64,000 nucleotides of DNA from Arcobacteraceae bacterium (GTDB taxonomy: Bacteria > Campylobacterota > Campylobacteria > Campylobacterales > Arcobacteraceae), in NCBI GenBank assembly GCA_023138835.1, contig JAGLOP010000010.1, positions 1 through 64,000 on the forward strand. The letters run 5' to 3'. Below the pieces are notes generated by a model. That model ran no database searches, had not been told where the DNA came from, and worked only from the letters and a program-made list of their open reading frames with translations. Both the position numbers and the translations under genes were made by a program. Every line of letters starts with the position of its first letter. The first letter of the stretch is position 1. Positions 19,222 to 28,500 of the stretch are shown here, in pieces.

Positions 19222-20762
19222 AAATTATTTTTCTCAATATTTATTTTTAAAATTATAACCAATTCTTTTTTCTGTACATAGTCCTCAGTTCTTCTAAACA
19301 AAGCTCCAAGCAATGGTATTTCAGCTAATCCTGGTGTTTTATAATTACTGTTCCTTCTAGTGCTGCTTATTAATCCACCAATTATAAGCAGATCATTGTT
19401 TCGTACTATTACAGTAGTTCCTATCTCTTTTACATTTATAATAGGTGCACGGGCAACTTCTTGTCCTCCGTCTGAAAATACTTTCTCACTTTCAATATTT
19501 GTAATTATTGGTATAATATTTAAAAGAACAGTACCATCATCTCTAATAATAGGTGTCACTCCCAAAGAGATACCATTTAAAACATCCAGTCTATTATATA
19601 CTGTTGTTGGTACATATTCTTTATTTCCAGCTGCATTGATAATCTCTGAATAAGTAACTTGCTTTTCCCAATACGGTTCCGTACTTCCACTGGATATGAT
19701 GCCTGTTTGTCCATTAATTATCTTTATTCTAGGATTTGAAACAACTTCTATATCTCCGGATGTTTCCATAGCAGAGATAATACCTTGAAAATTTTTTCTT
19801 GTATATGCTATAGTTGTTGCAGTTCCTCCACTAATAGGTGCCGTTAAAGTTGTAATTCCTCCAGCTAGTGTCGTAGTACCTAGATTTTGTCCAACAGATA
19901 AAAGTCCATCTCTTACATTCCATAGATTTTCCCAGTTAACACCTAATTGATGTTCATTATTTAAAGTGACTTCCATAATCTTTGCATCAACAAGAACTTG
20001 TTTACTTATAAAATGATTTATATGTCCAACGACCTCTTCTATTTGTTTTATTTTAGACTTTAGATCAGTTACTATCAGTGTACCTGAAAATTTATTTAGA
20101 GAATAGATACCATCCTTAGACTTAATCTTATCTAAGCTTTGAATAAATTGTCCGTAAAAATCATTACCAGCAGCATCTGATTCATAATTTAGTGTAAATG
20201 ACCCGGCTAATCCGGCACCTCCTTGACCTAAAATATCACCGCCTAATGAAGATGACGCAGATGTCATCCTCATATTAATAAAAGGAATTTTAAATGTTTT
20301 TGTCATAAATTTTTTGATATAAAGCATATTTCCTTCAATCTTAAAATAAGTATCTGCAAGTTCCATCGCTACATTAAGTGCATCTTTTATTGAAGTTTGT
20401 ACCATATTTACAGTTACTAACTTATCTTTATCTATAGCATCATCTACTATTAAATTTAATCCAGCTTCTTTACTAATAATAAATAACAGTTTTGATAAAG
20501 GTACATCATTGGCAGAAAAGTTAACTACGGCATCACTATTTATTAAAGTCGGTTCCTCATAAACCGGAGGAAGTATTATTGCAGGAGTTTTATTTGAAAT
20601 TTTTTGTATCTCTTGTTTTTTAATTATCTCTTTAAAATCTTCTACAATATTTTTTTTATGCTTTGGGCCCTCTTTAAGTGTTGTATTTTTGTCAACACAA
20701 CCAACCACTAAAAATGAAGCTAAAATTATAAAACTTAGTGTCAAGGTATTAAATGGAGCCAT
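19218..20762 (-). CDS. Secretin (GspD/PilQ/MshL-like), probable lipoprotein
   Basis: Lipobox-like LVVGC; STN-like region (FSANDVPLSKLLFIISKEAGLNLIVDD), secretin core VSNPRIKIINGQTGIISSG, LLIIGGLISSTRR, PLLGALFRR. Confidence 0.92.
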   Translation of the reverse strand: MAPFNTLTLSFIILASFLVVGCVDKNTTLKEGPKHKKNIVEDFKEIIKKQEIQKISNKTPAIILPPVYEEPTLINSDAVVNFSANDVPLSKLLFIISKEAGLNLIVDDAIDKDKLVTVNMVQTSIKDALNVAMELADTYFKIEGNMLYIKKFMTKTFKIPFINMRMTSASSSLGGDILGQGGAGLAGSFTLNYESDAAGNDFYGQFIQSLDKIKSKDGIYSLNKFSGTLIVTDLKSKIKQIEEVVGHINHFISKQVLVDAKIMEVTLNNEHQLGVNWENLWNVRDGLLSVGQNLGTTTLAGGITTLTAPISGGTATTIAYTRKNFQGIISAMETSGDIEVVSNPRIKIINGQTGIISSGSTEPYWEKQVTYSEIINAAGNKEYVPTTVYNRLDVLNGISLGVTPIIRDDGTVLLNIIPIITNIESEKVFSDGGQEVARAPIINVKEIGTTVIVRNNDLLIIGGLISSTRRNSNYKTPGLAEIPLLGALFRRTEDYVQKKELVIILKINIEKNNL

Positions 20763-21274
20763 CTTCTTTCCTTTTTATTTTTTAATAATACTTTATTACG
20801 CGATATCCTTACTATTTGAATATCTCTATCTATATCTATTTTATCATATAATTTATATATTTTGTTATTAATTACAACTGTTGTGTTATCTTTTGAATTA
20901 AAAATCATTTGTAAGTTATATTTTGTTACATCAATAAGTTTTGCTTCTATGTTGATTTTCTTAGTTTCAATAATCTTTTCCATAGGTGTTTTTTTTAGTT
21001 GCGACATAAACCATACAACAACTTCTTTATTATTTTTCATTAAAGGTTTTTCATAAACAACTATTTTATTTTTTATAAAAGTTATATCTTTATAGATTGA
21101 TTTGTTTTTTGCATCAGTAATATCTTTTTTAGATATTATTTGCTGAGTGGTCAGTTTATCAATTTGATTATTAAGTGTTGTAAAATCTTTCGGATATATA
21201 AAAATGTATAAAGCTATAATTAACGGTAAAATTAAAAAACTTAATTGCTTTGAAGTTAAATAAATCTTTGGCAT
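20741..21274 (-). CDS. GspC/PilP-like inner-membrane protein
   Basis: Single N-terminal TM and NNKIYKLYDKIDIDRDIQIVRISRNKVLLKNKKERRWLHL (HR-domain-like), next to secretin. Confidence 0.65.
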   Translation of the reverse strand: MPKIYLTSKQLSFLILPLIIALYIFIYPKDFTTLNNQIDKLTTQQIISKKDITDAKNKSIYKDITFIKNKIVVYEKPLMKNNKEVVVWFMSQLKKTPMEKIIETKKINIEAKLIDVTKYNLQMIFNSKDNTTVVINNKIYKLYDKIDIDRDIQIVRISRNKVLLKNKKERRWLHLIP

Positions 21275-21741
21275 TACTTATTCCTATATGCTTTTATGAA
21301 TTGTAGATTAACCACTATTGCATTATTCGTAACTTTAAATTGCTTCATATTAATAAAACCATGTTGTATTTTTAGTTTAAACAGTTCCAATAATTTTTGA
21401 GTATCATCTCTAAAAATCGTTGAAGTTGTATTTATTACGATATAACCTTTGTTTTTTTCATCAATATTTTCAATTTTAAGATTTAATTTTTTTTCGTTTT
21501 GTGTATGAAAAGTTAATAATGAATTTTGAGCATCTTCTTTATAATCTAAAGAATTGATTTTTGGTAAAATATTCTTTTTCAACCATTTATTTATATTAGA
21601 TATATTATTTATCTCTTTATAATCTTTTTGCATAATTCTAACTTTTTGTTTCAACTGTGATGTTTTTTGTTCAAAATACTGGTTTATAAAGAGTGATAAT
21701 ATTAAACAAATGATTAAAAATAATGTATAAGCTAATTTCAT
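21274..21741 (-). CDS. PilO/GspM-like inner-membrane protein
   Basis: N-terminal TM plus coiled coil and small alpha/beta domain; gene order. Confidence 0.55.
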   Translation of the reverse strand: MKLAYTLFLIICLILSLFINQYFEQKTSQLKQKVRIMQKDYKEINNISNINKWLKKNILPKINSLDYKEDAQNSLLTFHTQNEKKLNLKIENIDEKNKGYIVINTTSTIFRDDTQKLLELFKLKIQHGFINMKQFKVTNNAIVVNLQFIKAYRNK

Positions 21742-23147
21742 TTTTTATTCCATTCAAATGTAAAAGTAGACTTAACAATCAGACTCTTAGGATCTGATTT
21801 TACAGTTATTATGACCTCTTTGCCCAATTCATTCTCAACTCTTTTTAGTTTATTTATAAATATGTTAAACTCTAATAATTCCTTAAAATTATTAGATTCA
21901 TATATTGTAATACCGGCACCTGAGTTTGTCCAAATAAAATTTTTAAAGTCTAATTTTAATTTTAAGTCAAAATCATAACTATTAATTTTGTCAATACTTT
22001 TCTTTATTGAAGTGATATAATTCAAAACATTGAACTCATCGCTGCTTTTTATTGAAGCTACAAATAAATTTAAGTTTGAAATATTGTTTTTATCTATACC
22101 TAAATTTGGTAATGTCTGTAATATTTTATTTGATAAATTGTCATATTGTATTTTTGTGTGGCTATATTGTTGATAATTTGAATAAGAGTTGTAACTAAAA
22201 AATCCAATTAATACTATTAAAAATGGTATATAAAAATTTAATACTGAATTAAATTCTTTTTTGGCTTTTAAAGAGTTAGGTGTAAAATTAAATCTACTCT
22301 CAAGTCGCAATGTTCCTATCTCTATTAGGTATTGATTAAACTTTTCTGGCGTAAATTCTTTAAAATCTTTGTTATTTGGTTTTAAGCTGGAAACTTTTAT
22401 CTCTATTTGTTGGGAAATATTTTCAAAAACTTCACTGTTATCATACAGTGCACCGTTTATTGTTAAAATATCAAATTTAACATCTCGCATTTTTTCTTTG
22501 ATATAAAGAGTATTTTTAACTACTTCTTCTATAAACTGTCTATTTCGTTCCTTAGAAGTAATATCCTCTGTATTTTCAGTAAAAGTTAAATATTTACTTC
22601 TTAAAAAAAGAATATTATTTGTATTACCCGCAACAATAGTTAAGCTGTAATTGGAGATATAGATAGATAAAAAGTTTTTATCTGTATGTATTTTTTTCGC
22701 AATATCGTAAAGTGCAAAAACCTCAAGGGATAAATTTCCACAGTTTTTATTGGATAGCAGATTAAGTGACTTTTTGTATAAATCGTTATTTTTATAAATA
22801 CCGTATATTTTATATTTTGCTTTGTCAAGTTTCTTTGTTTCTTTTATCTTGTTAAAAGAGAAATATACATTTGAAGTATCTATTTGATCGTTTGTAAGTT
22901 TTGTTTTAATTAAATCGCTTATCACATCATGACTGGTAATACTACTTTGTATCTCTATAGATGTTTCGATAAAATCAGGCTGAAATAAAGATAAACTAAC
23001 ATTGTTTTGAGATTTTAAAAATACAGATAATTCGTCAAATGTACTAAATATAAGAGTTTCAAGATAGGATAAATGCGCAAAATTATTCTTTAGCACCACA
23101 CATGAATAAGTATCTTTTACGAGTTTTACACAATAATATTTTGACAT
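21738..23147 (-). CDS. PilM-PilN / GspL / MshI-like protein
   Basis: Cytoplasmic actin-like N-terminal half, single TM (FYIPFLIVLIGFFSY), periplasmic domain; gene order. Confidence 0.6.
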   Translation of the reverse strand: MSKYYCVKLVKDTYSCVVLKNNFAHLSYLETLIFSTFDELSVFLKSQNNVSLSLFQPDFIETSIEIQSSITSHDVISDLIKTKLTNDQIDTSNVYFSFNKIKETKKLDKAKYKIYGIYKNNDLYKKSLNLLSNKNCGNLSLEVFALYDIAKKIHTDKNFLSIYISNYSLTIVAGNTNNILFLRSKYLTFTENTEDITSKERNRQFIEEVVKNTLYIKEKMRDVKFDILTINGALYDNSEVFENISQQIEIKVSSLKPNNKDFKEFTPEKFNQYLIEIGTLRLESRFNFTPNSLKAKKEFNSVLNFYIPFLIVLIGFFSYNSYSNYQQYSHTKIQYDNLSNKILQTLPNLGIDKNNISNLNLFVASIKSSDEFNVLNYITSIKKSIDKINSYDFDLKLKLDFKNFIWTNSGAGITIYESNNFKELLEFNIFINKLKRVENELGKEVIITVKSDPKSLIVKSTFTFEWNKK

Positions 23148-23246
23148 ATTCCCTCTTAGATAAAATCTTTCATATAACTATTGTAACTAAGTTAGTATTA
23201 AAATATAATAGTTAAAATAGTTATTGATATTATACAAAAAATCAGT

Positions 23247-23252
23247 TATAAT
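23247..23252 (+). promoter_or_regulatory. Putative -10 box (TATAAT) of ssrA
   Basis: TATAAT 17 nt upstream of the tmRNA 5' end. Confidence 0.55.
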
Positions 23253-23269
23253 ACACTACATTTTCGCAC

Positions 23270-23657
23270 GGGGTCGACATGGTATCGATTAGAGCAGTGA
23301 GGATCTGTTGCATGTGGGCTTGAACTACCCTTAATAAGTTTAAAATTTTTAGACGCAAACAATACAAATTACGCTCCTGCTGTGGTTCACGCTGCATAGA
23401 TAAAAGACTCGCCTAACGGCTAGAGACTTTGGAGGTTTCCACTACAGATTCTATCTATGTAGATTACGGAGACTCAACCCAGATAGATTATCAATTTGAA
23501 GTTGATTTGGACAAATTGAGACATTTTTAAATCTTAGCTTTATAGTGGCCTTTGCAGGTTGAGTTGCTGTAGAGTGAAATTTTTCAACCTTTCTAAACAT
23601 GTAGACGCAGATAGTAATTGTTTTAAGACTGGAGTTCAATCCTCCACGACTCCACCA
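23270..23657 (+). ncRNA. ssrA: Transfer-messenger RNA (tmRNA)
   Basis: Acceptor strands GGGGTCG/CGACTCC pair over 7 bp (one G.U); TGGAG-TTCAATC-CTCCA T-arm, encoded ACCA 3' end; internal tag ORF GCAAACAATACAAATTACGCTCCTGCTGTGGTTCACGCTGCATAG = ANNTNYAPAVVHAA*. Confidence 0.95.
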
Positions 23658-23744
23658 TTATATCATCCTATTATTCTAAAATATTAAAAAATTTATAAAA
23701 AAAAGTGTACAATACATTATACTCATAAATATTAATTATAAAAG

Positions 23745-26700
23745 GTGTTAATGATGGAACACAAACTAAATACAAATAAGTTAAAATCAAATATTTTAAA
23801 ATCAATAGCAATGATTTTTGTTGCTTTATTAGGGGTAATAATATATATAATCCTTTATACACAAGATAAAAATTTTAAATTCAATAATGAAAAAGTTCAT
23901 AAATCTATTCATAAATCAATCAAGCATACCTTAGAACATAATAAAAGATACTATAAGTTTCTACTTCAAAGATTATCACAAACTACTAATATTAAACAAT
24001 ATATTATAAATAATGATGCAGATGCTATATATAAAATTTTAAAGCCAAAATTTGATCTATTACAAAAAGAAAATAAGTATTTTAAAATTTTACATATTAT
24101 CAAGCCAGATGGAACATCTTTGTTAAGAGTGCATAAAAAAGAACAATTTATAGATAATTTAAGTTCTATTCCTCCAATGATAAAAGAGGCAATCACTTCA
24201 AAAAAAATTACAGCAGGGTATGGAACAGGTAAGTGCTCAACCGCTTATAGAGTAATATTGCCATTATTTTATGAAAATAGATATATAGGCTCTATTTGTA
24301 TAGGTGTTAATCCAAACTATTTTCTTGAAAAAATTTCTGAAATTATTGATACAAAAGGTATATTATTTATAAATAATAAAAATTTAAAACTATATTCTAA
24401 AAAAAGTGACTTTTCAATACAAAATTATAATCTTCAAACAACAATAGATGATGAGCAACTAAATGTTTTAAAACATCTACCAAAAAAATATAACTTTGAA
24501 GATAATATAAGAGTAGAGATAAAAGATAAAAAATATATTATGCATACTGAAAATATAAAGGGATTTAGAGGAGATGATTATGCAAAATATATTTTTATTC
24601 AAGACGGTACAAACTTATTAAAAAAACAAAATATTATGAAAGTGTCTATAGTATCTAGTATATTATTGTTTGCAACTATTGTTTTTTTAGTTTTAATATT
24701 TTACATAAATAAATTTGGCAAAGATATTGATAAATTTTATAATAATGCAATAGATAAAATAAAGTTTAACAAAGAATATCTAAAAGCTGTTGAGGACAAT
24801 TCTTCAAATATTATCGTAACATCTTTTGGGAGAAAACTTTTTAGTGCAAATAAAAAGTTTTTTGAATTTACCGGATTTGATACTCTTGAAAGTTTTGGTA
24901 AAAAATATGATTGTATTTGTGATCTGTTTATAAAAAAAGAGGGTTATTTACAAACTCGCGTGGATGGCAAATATTGGATAGTGTATATTTTAGAAAATCC
25001 TGCAAAAATTCATAAAGCTATTATGATAAAAGATGGAGTTGAACATATTTATAGTGTTACATCAGCAAAATTATATCTTGATGAACATGATAGGTGTGTA
25101 GCTACATTTGTTGATATTACAGAGCTTGAAAATATAAAAGACAGATATGAGTTTGCTATAAACGGTACACAGGATGGATTGTGGGATTGGAATATTATAA
25201 CCAATAAACCATATTTTTCACCTCGCTGGAAATCAATGCTAGGCTATAGAGACGATGAACTTAAAAATGAATTTAAAACTTGGGAAGATATGGTTCATCC
25301 TGATGATATAAAACAGGTTTTTGAAGATATACAAAGATCTCATAAATCAAAAGATGAAGTATATGAGAATATTCATCGATTAAAACATAAAGACGGACAT
25401 TGGGTTTGGATACTTGCTCGTGGAGAAACTATTTTTGATGAAAATGGAAAAGCAGTAAGGATGGTAGGTTTTCATACAGATATTACAAAATCTAAAGAAC
25501 TTGAGCTTAAACTGGAAGAAAATCAAAAAATGTATTTAGACTTTTTTGAATGTACAAAAAGTGCAAATATTATATATGAAACAAAAGATAATGGAAAAAC
25601 ATTTATCATAAAAAGTTTAAATCATTTAGTTGAAGAATTTGAAAAGATAAAAAGAGATGAGGTTGTCGGCAAAAGACTTGATGAGGTATTTAAAGGTGTT
25701 GAAGAATTTGGATTTTTAGATATCTTTAAAGAAGTTTATAAAAGTGGAAAATCTTTTAAAATGCCGGTGACTTTTTATAAAGATGAAAGAGTATCAGTAT
25801 GGAGAGAAAATTATATTTTTAAATTATCAAATGGTGATATAGTAGCTTCATATGAAGATAAAACAAAAGAGAAAGAACTTGAAAATAAACTAATTAAGAT
25901 TTTTGAGTCAATGATTGACGGGGTTTATGTAGTCAATAGTTCATTTGATATAGAGTATGTAAATGAGGTACTTAAAAAAGATTTCGGCTCACCGGAGGGT
26001 AAAAAATGTTACAAATATTTTCATGACAGAGATGAAGTGTGTCCTTGGTGTAAAAATGAGCAGGTTTTAGCCGGTGAGACTGTTCGTTGGGAATGGTTTT
26101 CTAATAAGAATAATAAGCTTTATGATTTAATTGATACACCTCTTGTAAATGCTGATGGAACTATCTCAAAGCTGGAAATATTTCGTGATATAACAGAACT
26201 TAAACAAGCATATCAAGAGATACATGAACAAGAGGAGATAATGATATCTCAATCCCGCCACGCAGCAATGGGTGAGATGATATCTATGATAGCTCATCAA
26301 TGGAGACAGCCTTTAAGTGTGATTGCCATGGGTGCAAATAATATTATGGCAGATATTGAACTAGAGATTGTTGATAACAAAACTTTACAAGAGGAAGCTG
26401 CTGAGATACTGGAACAAACACAAGAGCTTTCAAAAACAATTGATGATTTTAAAAACTTTTTTAGACCTGTAAAAACAGTTGAAGAGGTATTACCTGAAGA
26501 TATATTTAATGAAGCTTTCAAGGTAATTGGAAAATCTTTGGGAAATAATGATATAGAAGTTGTCACACAATTTAACAATGGTAAAAAAATTCAAACATAC
26601 TCAAGAGAATTGATGCAGGTATTTATAAATATAATTAAAAATGCAAAAGAAGCTTTAGTGGATAATGATATAAAAAATAGAAAAATATTTATAAAAATGG

Positions 26701-26978
26701 AAGATAAGTTAGATACAATATCTATTAAAATATGTGATAATGGTACAGGGATATCAAAAGATATAATTGATAAAATATATGATCCGTATTTTACTACAAA
26801 AGATAAAGAGAATGGTACAGGTCTTGGACTTTATATGTCTAAAACTATAATAGAAAAACATTTACAAGGTACACTGAAAGTATCTAATAAAGATGCTTCT
26901 TGTTTTCAAGAAAACTGCACCGGCGCTTGTTTTGAAATACAATTACCTTATGATATAAAACCTGGAGAGACAGAATGA
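23745..26978 (+). CDS. Multi-PAS sensor histidine kinase with Cache-type periplasmic sensor
   Basis: dCache-like N-terminus, PAS/PAC (DGLWDWNIITNKPYFSPRWKSMLGY), HAAMGEMISMIAHQWRQPLS, GTGLGLYMSKTIIEKH. Confidence 0.9.
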   Translation: MLMMEHKLNTNKLKSNILKSIAMIFVALLGVIIYIILYTQDKNFKFNNEKVHKSIHKSIKHTLEHNKRYYKFLLQRLSQTTNIKQYIINNDADAIYKILKPKFDLLQKENKYFKILHIIKPDGTSLLRVHKKEQFIDNLSSIPPMIKEAITSKKITAGYGTGKCSTAYRVILPLFYENRYIGSICIGVNPNYFLEKISEIIDTKGILFINNKNLKLYSKKSDFSIQNYNLQTTIDDEQLNVLKHLPKKYNFEDNIRVEIKDKKYIMHTENIKGFRGDDYAKYIFIQDGTNLLKKQNIMKVSIVSSILLFATIVFLVLIFYINKFGKDIDKFYNNAIDKIKFNKEYLKAVEDNSSNIIVTSFGRKLFSANKKFFEFTGFDTLESFGKKYDCICDLFIKKEGYLQTRVDGKYWIVYILENPAKIHKAIMIKDGVEHIYSVTSAKLYLDEHDRCVATFVDITELENIKDRYEFAINGTQDGLWDWNIITNKPYFSPRWKSMLGYRDDELKNEFKTWEDMVHPDDIKQVFEDIQRSHKSKDEVYENIHRLKHKDGHWVWILARGETIFDENGKAVRMVGFHTDITKSKELELKLEENQKMYLDFFECTKSANIIYETKDNGKTFIIKSLNHLVEEFEKIKRDEVVGKRLDEVFKGVEEFGFLDIFKEVYKSGKSFKMPVTFYKDERVSVWRENYIFKLSNGDIVASYEDKTKEKELENKLIKIFESMIDGVYVVNSSFDIEYVNEVLKKDFGSPEGKKCYKYFHDRDEVCPWCKNEQVLAGETVRWEWFSNKNNKLYDLIDTPLVNADGTISKLEIFRDITELKQAYQEIHEQEEIMISQSRHAAMGEMISMIAHQWRQPLSVIAMGANNIMADIELEIVDNKTLQEEAAEILEQTQELSKTIDDFKNFFRPVKTVEEVLPEDIFNEAFKVIGKSLGNNDIEVVTQFNNGKKIQTYSRELMQVFINIIKNAKEALVDNDIKNRKIFIKMEDKLDTISIKICDNGTGISKDIIDKIYDPYFTTKDKENGTGLGLYMSKTIIEKHLQGTLKVSNKDASCFQENCTGACFEIQLPYDIKPGETE

Positions 26979-27364
26979 GCGATGTTAAAAAATTAAAAGA
27001 AAAAATTAAAAAATTAAAAGTTTTATTTGTTGATGATGAAGAACAAATTAGGGATATGACAGGAAAACTTTTAAAGAAATTTTTTGATGAAGTTACTATT
27101 TGTAAAAATGGAAAAGAGGGACTTGATGCTTTTTTAAAAACCAAAGATTTTAACATAATCATAGCAGATATTATGATGCCGAAAATGGATGGGATAACAA
27201 TGGTCAAAAAAATAAAAGAGATAAAACCTGATATTTTTACGATATTTATAACAGCTTCAAGAGGAGACTATAATGTTGAAGATGGATTATATGATTTATA
27301 TATTACCAAACCAATCTCGTATGAAGACATTACATTGATTATGAAAAAAGTAAGTGAGTATTAG
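26975..27364 (+). CDS. Single-domain response regulator (REC)
   Basis: VLFVDDEEQIRDMT, IIIADIMMPKMDG, FITAS, Lys in YITKPI. Confidence 0.88.
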   Translation: MSDVKKLKEKIKKLKVLFVDDEEQIRDMTGKLLKKFFDEVTICKNGKEGLDAFLKTKDFNIIIADIMMPKMDGITMVKKIKEIKPDIFTIFITASRGDYNVEDGLYDLYITKPISYEDITLIMKKVSEY

Positions 27365-28499
27365 GATGGGTACGATACAAGAATTACAAAATTATACTAA
27401 AGAGTTAACGGTTTTATATGTAGAAGACAGTGCTGCTCTTTTAAAGCAAGTTGGTAATTTTTTAAAAAGGATTTTTAAAAATGTTTATTTAGCTGAAGAT
27501 GGATTGAAAGGTTTGGAAAGTTATAAAATGTACAAACCGGATATTGTAATTACGGATTTGACTATGCCGCAAATGAGTGGTCAGGAGATGATTAAAAATT
27601 TAAAAAAGATAAATCCGGAAGTTAAAATTATTATTATTTCTGCTCACACAGATGCTCAAAATTTACTTGAAGCTATACGTATCGGGGTAAGTGATTTTAT
27701 ACCAAAACCAATAGATAACAAACTGTTTCAAAATGCACTTTTTAAAGTTGCAAATGAACTTACTGCAAATGAAGCGGTTGATATAGAAAAACTAAAAGGA
27801 GAGAGTGATTTAGTTAAAAAATTAGATCTGTTATCGAAAAGTAATACCCCAATAGAATTTGTAAATCAATACAGAGGTGTACCGATAGTACATCATGGTT
27901 ATATTATAAATACAAATAAAACAGCTATTACGGTACATGCACCTTATATACAGACACTTGCTATAAAATATCAAGGTTGTACTACTATAGAATCTGAGCT
28001 GATAGATACAGCCATAAAAGCTCAATTATCTGAAATAGATCCAAATAATAGAGAGATACTATTAACTAACTTTGAGCAATTGCCATTTTCATCAAAAAAA
28101 AGAAAACAGCTTAGAGTTGAACCTGATGATGAACTTATTGCAGTTATTCATATTAAAGATAAAAAGATTGATACAGTAGTCAATGATATTTCGATTAATT
28201 CTATCTCTGTAACAATAAATATAAAAGATTTAAATATAAAAGAAGCAGATGAATTAGATTTAACATTTGGTATTAAGTTCTACAATGAAAATCAACTCAG
28301 TAAGATTGAGAAAAATGAAATAATTTACGCAAAAGGTAAAGTTTTTAAAGTAGAAATTAATAATAGTGGCGGTGTTGATGCTGTAATTTTATTTGAATTA
28401 AATAAAGTAGGTGTTAATTTGCTCAAAAGATATATTCATATAAGAGAGATAGAACTTATAGAAGAGTTTAAGCAGCTAAAAGAGAGATATGTAATTTAA
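27354..28499 (+). CDS. Response regulator with C-terminal PilZ-like domain (start possibly ATG 27366)
   Basis: REC: YVEDSAALLKQ, IVITDLTMPQMSG, FIPKPID; C-terminal KRKQLRVEPDDE...VVNDISINSISVTI resembles the RxxxR / D-x-S-x-x-G PilZ pattern but is divergent. Confidence 0.75.
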   Translation: MSIRMGTIQELQNYTKELTVLYVEDSAALLKQVGNFLKRIFKNVYLAEDGLKGLESYKMYKPDIVITDLTMPQMSGQEMIKNLKKINPEVKIIIISAHTDAQNLLEAIRIGVSDFIPKPIDNKLFQNALFKVANELTANEAVDIEKLKGESDLVKKLDLLSKSNTPIEFVNQYRGVPIVHHGYIINTNKTAITVHAPYIQTLAIKYQGCTTIESELIDTAIKAQLSEIDPNNREILLTNFEQLPFSSKKRKQLRVEPDDELIAVIHIKDKKIDTVVNDISINSISVTINIKDLNIKEADELDLTFGIKFYNENQLSKIEKNEIIYAKGKVFKVEINNSGGVDAVILFELNKVGVNLLKRYIHIREIELIEEFKQLKERYVI

Positions 28500-28500
28500 A

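Noticed and set aside
19360-19653. Plus-strand ORF of 97 aa
   Set aside because: Antisense shadow of the secretin coding region
23451-23639. Minus-strand ORF of 62 aa
   Set aside because: Lies entirely within the tmRNA gene on the opposite strand
26297-27207. Minus-strand ORFs 26297..26578 and 26884..27207
   Set aside because: Antisense to conserved kinase/REC catalytic regions
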